NCBI GenBank assembly: GCA_027858325.1
Contig: JAQICU010000210.1
Location: forward strand, 1-5,050
Length of the DNA: 5,050 nucleotides
Source: Candidatus Cloacimonadota bacterium
GTDB lineage: Bacteria > Cloacimonadota > Cloacimonadia > Cloacimonadales > TCS61
Reading direction: 5' to 3'
How positions within the stretch are numbered: the first letter of the stretch is position 1; each line of letters starts with the position of its first letter. Positions 1 through 5,050 of this stretch are shown here, piece after piece. The translations under genes and the position numbers were made by a program. The notes under the pieces are model-generated. The model did no database searches. It was not told the origin of the DNA and worked only from the letters and a program-made list of their open reading frames with translations.

Positions 1-236
1 TGATCATTTAACCGTATTTCCCATCTGATTCTCTCAAACCCGTTGTCATCACCATCATGAAGAAAATCTTGATGATAATATTGCATAATGCCTTCAATAT
101 CATCCATGTTAAAATTAGATTGAATTGAATCCAGAATATCAAGGATCGCATTCTTATCCAGCTCTTCAGGTGATGTTGTCTCACAGGAAGTTGAAAAAAG
201 AAGTATCAGAGCTAATAATGTTAAAAGATATTTCAT
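1..236 (-). CDS. Probable small lipoprotein, N-terminal 78 residues (3' end outside window)
   Basis: The reading frame opens with ATG at 236 and stays open to the left edge; the C-terminus is missing. Residues 1-17 look like a lipoprotein signal peptide: one Lys at position 2, a Leu/Ile-rich core (4-14), then Ser-Thr-Ser before Cys18. Cys18 would be the lipidated residue, although Ser at -3 is a relaxed lipobox. The mature part starts with an acidic Ser/Thr linker (19-27), a helix (about 28-42), then a segment containing 'QYYHQDFLHDG' (52-62). That helix followed by a Tyr/His/Asp-Phe turn resembles the start of NTF2/SnoaL-like domains, but this is a weak guess from a fragment. The ATG lies two bases after the stop codon of the esterase gene, and no Shine-Dalgarno sequence is visible, so translation probably depends on ribosomes finishing the upstream gene. 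Function is unknown; co-expression with the exported esterase suggests a cell-envelope role. Confidence 0.8.
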   Translation of the reverse strand, partial: MKYLLTLLALILLFSTSCETTSPEELDKNAILDILDSIQSNFNMDDIEGIMQYYHQDFLHDGDDNGFERIRWEIRLND

Positions 237-238
237 AT

Positions 239-1762
239 TTAATTTAAGTTTAGGATTATTTCATTAACCCAAAGTGCTTTTCTATCGAGGTTTTCAAGAA
301 AATTCCTGATCATAAATTCACGGTCGATCTTAACTGTTTTATTAAACACTTCAACTCCATTTATTGCAACAACAACAGGGATATCCAGATTTATCATCTG
401 CGGATGAATATATAAAGCGATCTGAGAAACTCGGGAAGTTTCAATATCAAAATGATTACCGTAATAGACTGCTTTAACAGCTCCGGAAGGTTTGGAATAA
501 TTCAAAGCATTATTATGAGTAACCTCTGGAAATTGACCAGATAATTGAATCTCTTTATCAGCTCGTAGAACGGTTAAAGCAAATTTATCTCCGCGTTTTT
601 TCTCACTTCGTAACTCTATTAATTTTCTAATATTTTCAGCTTCAATCCCATCCATTTTTATAATTATATCATTTTCTGATAAATCCATTGAATCAGCTGC
701 AGATCCTGGTACAATCTTTGATAGTCTGGTTCCGTAATCCTCATATTCACGGTCATTATAAAATCCGAAGGAAACTCTTTCGTCAGCAATTTCCATATTA
801 TATTCTTTCTGCCATTCTTTTGGAGCTGACAAAGTATCAATTTCTAATATCTGAAGCCAATCACATTTACCATATTCGAGCATAGACGTTTCCCAATAAA
901 TTTCAGGACTAAAAATATCTCTGGTCTTTGTTTTCATATTCTCAAATAGTATTGGAAGTTCATCATGAGCATAATCAAATGAGTGCCCGATACCCCAATA
1001 TTCTTTATAGAATATGTCAGCATTAGCTTCCAAAGAAAGTTCAACGAATTTCCGCATTTCTTTGGCAGGATAGAGTCCATCTTCGTCAGTATTGACTGCG
1101 TATACGGAGCTGTTTTTAAAGTTTGGAAGATATACCGGAATTTGTGTAACAGCACTTCCTACGGAGATCATTCCATTAAGAGGATAAAATGTAGCAAAAT
1201 CATCAGGTGCCTTGAGAGCTCGATGAAATGAACCGGAACCGCCGTCCGAAAAACCTGAAATATAGATCTTGTTGTCATCGATATTATATTGAGATTTTAA
1301 CTTTCTAATTTGGGTTTTTAAATTATTAATACCAGCCAAATTCCACCAGGCAGTTTCATTGTTTCCCATCGGATATACGACAATCCAGTCATTCTCTTTT
1401 CCAAATTCTGTGAAATAATTCTGCTCTGCGTATTCTACGGGTTTTTCATGAAATTCTTTTGTGCTCACACCACCGTGAAGATAGATCACGAGTGGAGTTT
1501 TCTTCTTACAATCGTAACCTTTTGGAATATAAACTACGTATGGTGCAGCCAATGTGTCATTAACTTGATTGTGTTCCAAAAGAAAAATATCTGTTTCTTG
1601 TGGTTGAGAATAATTTTGCCAATTTGAGATGATTGTAAAAAGCGAATCATTTGATATTTGCTGATCGTTTGATAATGTTTCTATGGTTTCAATATTAATA
1701 TTTTCAGCAGAGACCAGATTCATCATTAAAAATAAAAGTATGACTAATAAAATTCTCTTCAT
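239..1762 (-). CDS. Exported alpha/beta-hydrolase esterase with PDZ domain
   Basis: This 507-residue protein is a predicted exported serine esterase. Residues 1-19 form a signal peptide ending in Val-Ser-Ala, with cleavage likely before Glu20. The hydrolase domain spans about 60-285: a beta strand 'TPLVIYLHGG' (89-98) carrying the His-Gly-Gly oxyanion motif, the nucleophile elbow 'GFSDGG' (170-175) with Ser172, a likely acid at Asp226 or Asp228, and His260 in 'GIGH'. This layout matches feruloyl-esterase/PHB-depolymerase-like and phospholipase/carboxylesterase families; the substrate cannot be told. Residues about 328-412 look like a PDZ domain ('SFGF' at 331-334, 'VPGSAADSMDL' at 351-361, 'ENDIIIKMDG' at 363-372). 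A beta-rich C-terminal module follows (about 420-507, 'INGVEVFNKTV' at 467-477). The ATG has an AGGAAG ribosome site 5 bases upstream that overlaps the stop codon of the preceding gene. It lies third in the gpmI operon. Fold assignment is firm; PDZ is fairly sure; the acid residue is inferred. Confidence 0.9.
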   Translation of the reverse strand: MKRILLVILLFLMMNLVSAENINIETIETLSNDQQISNDSLFTIISNWQNYSQPQETDIFLLEHNQVNDTLAAPYVVYIPKGYDCKKKTPLVIYLHGGVSTKEFHEKPVEYAEQNYFTEFGKENDWIVVYPMGNNETAWWNLAGINNLKTQIRKLKSQYNIDDNKIYISGFSDGGSGSFHRALKAPDDFATFYPLNGMISVGSAVTQIPVYLPNFKNSSVYAVNTDEDGLYPAKEMRKFVELSLEANADIFYKEYWGIGHSFDYAHDELPILFENMKTKTRDIFSPEIYWETSMLEYGKCDWLQILEIDTLSAPKEWQKEYNMEIADERVSFGFYNDREYEDYGTRLSKIVPGSAADSMDLSENDIIIKMDGIEAENIRKLIELRSEKKRGDKFALTVLRADKEIQLSGQFPEVTHNNALNYSKPSGAVKAVYYGNHFDIETSRVSQIALYIHPQMINLDIPVVVAINGVEVFNKTVKIDREFMIRNFLENLDRKALWVNEIILNLN

Positions 1763-1767
1763 TTCAG

Positions 1768-1773
1768 CTTCCT
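1768..1773 (-). promoter_or_regulatory. Ribosome binding site of the esterase, overlapping the upstream stop codon
   Basis: AGGAAG on the minus strand lies five bases before the esterase ATG, and its first two bases are the last two of the TAG stop (1772-1774) of the membrane-protein gene. A ribosome terminating there sits on the next initiation site, so the two genes are probably translationally coupled. Confidence 0.7.
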
Positions 1774-2173
1774 ATTTATAAACGTAAACCTTGAAATCAC
1801 CAATATCATCAGGATCATTAAGCGGCATATTGAATTTCTGCAAAACCTTGATATATCTCTTCCTGGTTTTTGGAGGAATGGAAATGTGTGTGAGTTTGTT
1901 AGCAAGCAGTTCTCCTGATTTTGTATAGATCTCGATCATAAAAGATTTTTCCAGTTCTATATTCGCTCGACTGGCAATTGTAAAGGAAACATCTAGACTT
2001 ACACGAGTTATGTTAGAAAGCTGGATATCAGATATTTGCAGATTATTACCTTGAGTTTTCTTCCAACAAGTATGAAGTAGAAAACCCATAATAACAGCCA
2101 ACATCAAAATTATTTTTGTTGCTGCTGGGATAGATCTTTTCTTGTTAATATCGATCCTATCAACTGATTTCAT
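1772..2173 (-). CDS. Single-pass membrane protein of unknown function, 133 residues
   Basis: I do not recognise this gene. The product has a short basic N-terminus (Lys11-Lys12-Arg13), one hydrophobic segment at about 17-37 and Lys38-Lys39 after it; the charge balance favours an N-in anchor with the remaining ~95 residues outside the cytoplasm. The outer part alternates hydrophobic and polar residues ('RVSLDVSFTIAS' 57-68, 'FMIEIYTKSGELLANKL' 78-94) and ends in 'DFKVYVYK', which looks like a small beta-sandwich of the LEA-14/FxLYD kind; this is inference from pattern only. Cys36 sits at the end of the hydrophobic stretch, but Thr precedes it and no lipobox is formed. A strong AGGAG site lies 5 bases before the ATG, and the gene starts 15 bases after the gpmI stop and ends 9 bases before the esterase start, so it is almost certainly co-transcribed with both. 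It may be an accessory or anchoring partner of the exported esterase. Confidence 0.85.
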   Translation of the reverse strand: MKSVDRIDINKKRSIPAATKIILMLAVIMGFLLHTCWKKTQGNNLQISDIQLSNITRVSLDVSFTIASRANIELEKSFMIEIYTKSGELLANKLTHISIPPKTRKRYIKVLQKFNMPLNDPDDIGDFKVYVYK

Positions 2174-2180
2174 TATTTCT

Positions 2181-2198
2181 CCTAAATTTTAAATTAGG
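2181..2198 (-). repeat. Short inverted repeat over the gpmI stop and the next ribosome site
   Basis: In the minus-strand transcript CCUAA (last codons of gpmI) can pair with UUAGG, leaving an eight-base AU-rich loop that contains the UAA stop. The UUAGG arm includes the first part of the AGGAG site (2179-2183) of the 133-residue membrane-protein gene. The stem is only five pairs and lacks a U-tract, so it is not a terminator; if it forms at all, it could partly hide the ribosome site until gpmI is translated. Confidence 0.25.
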
Positions 2199-3712
2199 CA
2201 TTTTCCTGTCATCTCATCTGGCTTGGGAATTCCCATGATCTTTAGAATTGTCGGTGCAATATCAGCCAGTTTACCATCCGCTACTTTTGTTTTTTTATCC
2301 ATTAAAGAAATGACGATTGGAACTTTATTCAAGCTATGAGCAGTGAAGGAATTCTCGTTCTCATCAATCATTTTGTCAGCATTTCCGTGATCAGCAGTAA
2401 GAAGAATATTATAATTGTGCTCGTTAGCAATCGGGATGATCTCACCAATGCATTGATCAACAGCTTCTACAGCTTTCACAGCAGCACTGAAAATTCCTGT
2501 GTGTCCCACCATATCGCAATTAGCAAAATTCGTAACTATTAATGAATACTTATTTTTTTTAAGAGCTGAGATAAGCTTATCTTTAACTTCAAATGCGCTC
2601 ATTTCCGGTTGTAGATCATAGGTTGCAATCCGAGGTGAATTTACCAAAATTCTATCTTCATTCTTAAGAGGTTTTTCCACACCACCATTAAAGAAGAATG
2701 TAACATGAGCATATTTTTCTGTTTCTGCTAAACGTAATTGCTTTAGACCATTTGCCGAAACTATTTCACCTAAAATGTTTTTTAATTTCTGAAGTCTGAA
2801 TGCTACTGAAACAAACTTATTGAATTTAATATCATATTCATTGAAACTCACAAATTTAAGTTTATTAAAAGCAATTGTTTTGAACACTTCGAATCCGGGA
2901 ATTTTAAACGCGCGTGTGATTTGTCTCATGCGGTCAGCACGGAAATTAAAAGCGATTATCGCATCATTATCAGTCACATTTGCAATGTGTGCTCCATTTT
3001 CAATTATAACTTTAGGAACAATAAATTCATCAGTAATCTTATTATCATAACTTTTTTGCATTGCATCTATCGGGTCTGAGAATAATTCACCTTCTCCATG
3101 AACAATTGCTTTATATGCTTTTTCAATTCTATCCCAGCGGTTATCACGATCCATAGCATAATATCTACCGGAAATAGTTGCTATCTTACCAATCCCAATT
3201 TCATTAGCTTTTTGTTGGAACTCTTTAATAAAACCAATTCCAGAATTTGGCAAAGTATCCCTTCCATCCATGAAGGCGTGAAAATAAACTTGTTTTATTC
3301 CTTCTTCTTTGCAAAGTTCTAATAATGCCCAAATGTGATTAATATTACTATGAACATTTCCATTTGAAAGCAAACCCATAATATGAAGTTTAGATCTGTT
3401 GACCTGAACATGATCTATGGCATCAAGTAGTTTATTATTGCTGAAAAAGGACTTATCCTCAATTTTCTTCATGATAAGTGAATTCATCTGATGAACGATC
3501 CGACCGGCTCCAATATTTAGATGCCCTACCTCAGAATTGCCCATGTCACCATTTAACAACCCTACATCTAGTCCGCTCGCAGTAAGTCTTCCTTCCGGAT
3601 TTTGTGAGCGGAATTTATCCAGATTTGGTGTATCTGCAGCAGCAATTGCATTACCGTATTCCTGTTCATTGATGCCGTATCCATCGAGTATTAATAAAAG
3701 CACTTTATTCAT
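2189..3712 (-). CDS. gpmI: 2,3-bisphosphoglycerate-independent phosphoglycerate mutase
   Basis: This cytoplasmic glycolysis/gluconeogenesis enzyme interconverts 3- and 2-phosphoglycerate through a phosphoserine intermediate and uses two divalent metal ions, usually Mn2+. With the start at 3712 it has 507 residues, the normal size for the family (about 510). The alkaline-phosphatase-like metal site is complete: Asp10 in 'LILDGYG', Ser60 in 'GDMGNSEVGH' (the phosphorylated serine), Asp400 and His404 in 'NCDMVGHTG', Asp441-His442 in 'TADHGNAD', and His459 in 'FTAHS'. The transferase domain (about 75-310) shows His121 in 'GNVHS', 'FMDGRDT' (148-153), 'SGRYYAMDRDNRWDR' (181-195), 'NFRADRMRQ' (256-264), and the linker 'AETEKYAHVTFFFNGG' (329-344) with Lys333. 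A longer in-frame reading from a TTG at 3745 is possible, but GGAG lies 5 bases before the ATG at 3712 and the family begins just before the first metal-binding strand. First gene of a four-gene minus-strand unit. Confidence 0.98.
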   Translation of the reverse strand: MNKVLLLILDGYGINEQEYGNAIAAADTPNLDKFRSQNPEGRLTASGLDVGLLNGDMGNSEVGHLNIGAGRIVHQMNSLIMKKIEDKSFFSNNKLLDAIDHVQVNRSKLHIMGLLSNGNVHSNINHIWALLELCKEEGIKQVYFHAFMDGRDTLPNSGIGFIKEFQQKANEIGIGKIATISGRYYAMDRDNRWDRIEKAYKAIVHGEGELFSDPIDAMQKSYDNKITDEFIVPKVIIENGAHIANVTDNDAIIAFNFRADRMRQITRAFKIPGFEVFKTIAFNKLKFVSFNEYDIKFNKFVSVAFRLQKLKNILGEIVSANGLKQLRLAETEKYAHVTFFFNGGVEKPLKNEDRILVNSPRIATYDLQPEMSAFEVKDKLISALKKNKYSLIVTNFANCDMVGHTGIFSAAVKAVEAVDQCIGEIIPIANEHNYNILLTADHGNADKMIDENENSFTAHSLNKVPIVISLMDKKTKVADGKLADIAPTILKIMGIPKPDEMTGKCLI

Positions 3713-3716
3713 TTTA

Positions 3717-3721
3717 TCTCC
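3717..3721 (-). promoter_or_regulatory. Ribosome binding site that fixes the gpmI start
   Basis: The minus strand reads GGAGA just before the ATG at 3712, with five bases between GGAG and the start codon. The longer in-frame TTG at 3745 and the ATG at 3727 have no comparable site, so this motif decides for the 507-residue product. Confidence 0.8.
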
Positions 3722-3744
3722 AAACATTATTAAATTCAAAAACA

Positions 3745-3772
3745 ATCATTTCGGTAAAGAATGCAGTGTCAA
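3745..3772 (-). promoter_or_regulatory. Candidate sigma70-type promoter for the gpmI unit
   Basis: Read on the minus strand, a perfect TTGACA -35 box (3767-3772) is followed after 16 bases by AATGAT (3745-3750), a four-of-six match to TATAAT. Transcription would begin near 3738 and leave a leader of about 25 bases before the gpmI ATG. The location directly upstream of the first gene of the minus unit supports it; the -10 match is only moderate and the DNA is AT-rich, so it is a candidate. Confidence 0.45.
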
Positions 3773-3800
3773 GAAAGAGTTGTTGCAAGAAGAAAAAAAT

Positions 3801-3817
3801 GAATAATCACTTTATTC
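3801..3817. repeat. Small inverted repeat in the divergent intergenic region
   Basis: GAATAA and TTATTC (3801-3806 and 3812-3817) form a perfect six-base inverted repeat with a five-base spacer. It lies between the two candidate promoters, upstream of both -35 boxes, where a regulator could act on both units. Such short AT-rich repeats are common by chance, so operator function is only a possibility. Confidence 0.15.
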
Positions 3818-3866
3818 TGTAAAAACAAATTGATCTCATATACTTTTATTGCTGATATTTCTTTGC

Positions 3867-3895
3867 TTGACACAAGGTAATTACTAAAAAATTTG
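3867..3895 (+). promoter_or_regulatory. Candidate promoter for the oxidoreductase-asnS unit
   Basis: A perfect TTGACA (3867-3872) lies 57 bases before the oxidoreductase ATG. No good TATAAT follows at 16-18 bases. At 15 bases AAAATT matches three of six. The same place reads AAAATTTG (3888-3895), which resembles the TAnnTTTG -7 element of Bacteroidota promoters, but the organism is not known to belong there. The -35 box is convincing by sequence and position; the -10 side is weak. Confidence 0.3.
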
Positions 3896-3929
3896 AATTT
3901 AGCTTTATCATTATCTTTAAGGAGCTTAG

Positions 3930-4907
3930 ATGTTAAAAGTAGGAATTGTCGGTGTAGGTCAATTTGGACAGAATCATGCCAGGATTTTAAATGAGAGCAC
4001 AAAATGTAATTTTGTAGGACTCTATGATATAGATAAGAAACGGGCTGAGGAGATCTCTACCAGACTGGGTACAAATTCGTTTAAAGATTTTGATACACTT
4101 CTTGATGAAATTGACGTTCTATTTAATGTTGTTACCACCATATCACATTTTGAATTAGCAGAAAAGGCTTTGAAGAGAGGAATCCACGTATTCATTGAGA
4201 AACCAATAACTGAAACTCTACAGCAAGCAGAAGATCTCATCGAGTTGGCTGATGAAAAAAAACTGAAAATTCAAGTCGGTCACATTGAAAGATTCAATCC
4301 GATTATCATGGAGATCGAAGATAAAGTTAAGGATCCGATATTTATGGAATGTCACCGTATCGCTCCATTTACACCGCGTGGAACTGATATACCTGTTGTA
4401 CTTGAGCTTATGATCCACGATATTGATCTGATTCTTTCTTTTATGGAAAGCAAAGTAAAACACATTAGTGCCAGTGGAGCAGGTGTGATGACTAAAAGCA
4501 TAGATATTGCAAATGCAAGAATAGAATTTGAAGATGGAGCAGTTGCCAATATAACTGCCAGTCGGATTTCGTTGAAACGCTCTCGGCAGTTAAGGATATT
4601 CCAAAAAGATGCTTATTTCTCAATCGATTTTCAAGATAAAAGCGTCAAACATGTTAAAAAGTCAAAAAACTTATATAAAGTTCTACCTAAGATTATGATG
4701 GGTAATTATGAAAATATTGATACAAAAGATGTTGTTGACATCGTGGAGGTGAATGCTTCCGATCGCGGGAAAGATGCTTTAACAATAGAGCTTGAGTCTT
4801 TCATCCATGCGGTTGAAGCAGATATAAATCCGGTGGTTGATGGAAGAGCCGGAACCCGGGCGTTAGAAGTTGCATTAGAGATCGTGAATAAAATTAATAA
4901 GAAATAA
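3930..4907 (+). CDS. Gfo/Idh/MocA-family sugar oxidoreductase, GnnA-like
   Basis: This complete 325-residue NAD(P)-dependent oxidoreductase has the two-domain Gfo/Idh/MocA plan. The N-terminal Rossmann fold carries 'GVGQFG' (8-13) for dinucleotide binding and ends at 'EKPI' (90-93), whose Lys91 is the family's conserved active-site lysine. The C-terminal domain holds 'GHIERFNP' (117-124), 'LMIHDIDL' (160-167) with the likely catalytic His163, and 'ANARIEFEDGAVANITASR' (194-212). The 'GHIERFNP' and 'MIHDID' stretches recall the group that includes GnnA, which oxidises the 3-hydroxyl of UDP-GlcNAc ahead of the aminotransferase GnnB to give a 2,3-diamino sugar for lipid A, and other UDP-sugar dehydrogenases. 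The substrate is inferred, and no gnnB or lpx gene is seen here, so no symbol is given. AAGGAG lies 5 bases before the ATG. It leads the plus-strand unit, 16 bases ahead of a tRNA-synthetase gene. Family is firm; the specific reaction is uncertain. Confidence 0.93.
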   Translation: MLKVGIVGVGQFGQNHARILNESTKCNFVGLYDIDKKRAEEISTRLGTNSFKDFDTLLDEIDVLFNVVTTISHFELAEKALKRGIHVFIEKPITETLQQAEDLIELADEKKLKIQVGHIERFNPIIMEIEDKVKDPIFMECHRIAPFTPRGTDIPVVLELMIHDIDLILSFMESKVKHISASGAGVMTKSIDIANARIEFEDGAVANITASRISLKRSRQLRIFQKDAYFSIDFQDKSVKHVKKSKNLYKVLPKIMMGNYENIDTKDVVDIVEVNASDRGKDALTIELESFIHAVEADINPVVDGRAGTRALEVALEIVNKINKK

Positions 4908-4923
4908 TTGTTGGGAGAAATAG

Positions 4924-5050
4924 ATGAAATTAATAACATTAAAAGAGATAAAAGACCATATTGGACAGGAAGTAACGTTACGTGGTTGGGTAAGAAATTA
5001 CCGTAAAAGCAGCAGTAAATTGCGCTTTGTAATTTTTCGTGATGCGTACT
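4924..5050 (+). CDS. asnS: Class IIb aminoacyl-tRNA synthetase, probably asparaginyl (N-terminal 42 residues)
   Basis: Only the first 42 codons are present before the right edge. They read as the N-terminal OB-fold anticodon-binding domain of a class IIb synthetase: a leading helix ('LKEIKDHIGQ', 6-15), the strand 'EVTLRGWVRNYRKSSSK' (16-32) and a second strand 'LRFVIFRDAY' (33-42). 'V..RGWVR..R.S' followed by 'F...RD' is typical of AsnRS, which charges tRNA-Asn; AspRS and LysRS share the fold and cannot be fully excluded because the catalytic class II motifs lie outside the window. The family usually has Asp-Gly-Thr-Gly or Asp-Gly-Ser after the second strand, while here Asp-Ala-Tyr is seen. 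GGAG lies 6 bases before the ATG. The gene follows the oxidoreductase by 16 bases without an intervening terminator, so the two probably share a transcript. Confidence 0.75.
   Translation, partial: MKLITLKEIKDHIGQEVTLRGWVRNYRKSSSKLRFVIFRDAY

Noticed and set aside
934..1155. Open frames on both strands inside the esterase gene (also 688-885 and 983-1231).
   Set aside because: They overlap fully with a gene whose catalytic motifs are intact and show no family signal of their own.
1772..2173. Lipoprotein reading of the 133-residue protein using Cys36.
   Set aside because: The residues before the Cys (Leu-His-Thr) do not form a lipobox, and the N-terminal basic region of about 16 residues plus a 20-residue hydrophobic stretch fits a membrane anchor better.
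3713..3745. A longer gpmI product of 518 residues starting at TTG 3745.
   Set aside because: The extra 11 residues precede the conserved first strand, there is no ribosome site before the TTG, and that codon touches the candidate -10 box. GGAG five bases before ATG 3712 gives the family-typical length.
3537..3806. 89-codon plus-strand open frame across the 5' end of gpmI.
   Set aside because: It is mostly antisense to the conserved gpmI N-terminus, has no recognisable domain and looks like an opposite-strand shadow.
3769..4002. 77-codon minus-strand open frame spanning the intergenic region and the oxidoreductase start.
   Set aside because: It runs antisense over the Rossmann motif and through the candidate plus promoter, with low-complexity AT-rich composition and no protein features that persuade.
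4905..4923. Terminator between the oxidoreductase and the synthetase gene.
   Set aside because: The 16-base gap has no stem or U-tract; it holds only the ribosome site of the next gene.
1..5050. CRISPR arrays, insertion sequences, tRNA genes or phage-defence genes.
   Set aside because: Reading both strands shows no regularly spaced repeats, transposase motifs, tRNA cloverleaf or defence domains; nearly all of the window is accounted for by six ordinary-looking genes.

Overview
The window is AT-rich bacterial DNA, roughly one-third G+C by eye. It is densely coding and arranged as two divergent transcription units around a 217-base intergenic region (3713-3929). A probable lipoprotein, exported proteins and a Gfo/Idh/MocA enzyme of the type often tied to surface-sugar synthesis all suggest a Gram-negative cell. 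Five of the six genes have a Shine-Dalgarno sequence 5-6 bases before the start. Low G+C and gene style would fit the Bacteroidota/FCB side of the tree or Cloacimonadota-like lineages, but there is no marker that settles this and the assignment is a guess.

Minus-strand unit, read from 3712 down to 1: gpmI (cofactor-independent phosphoglycerate mutase, complete catalytic residue set), a 133-residue single-pass membrane protein of unknown function, a 507-residue exported serine esterase with an internal PDZ domain, and the start of a small probable lipoprotein that runs off the left edge. The gaps are 15, 9 and 2 bases, so this is very likely one transcript, with a candidate promoter at 3745-3772. 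Apart from gpmI, the products are predicted to be membrane-bound, exported or lipid-anchored, so the unit joins one glycolytic enzyme to an envelope-facing set whose substrate is unknown.

Plus-strand unit, 3930 onward: a 325-residue NAD(P)-dependent sugar oxidoreductase of the Gfo/Idh/MocA family, closest in remembered motifs to the GnnA-like UDP-N-acetylglucosamine 3-dehydrogenase group. It is followed 16 bases later by the N-terminus of a class IIb aminoacyl-tRNA synthetase, most likely AsnRS, cut by the right edge.

I see no RNA genes, insertion sequences, CRISPR arrays, phage genes or clear rho-independent terminators. No unmistakably new system is present. The most unusual items are the esterase-PDZ-C-terminal-module protein and its unexplained operon with gpmI, the orphan membrane protein and the lipoprotein.
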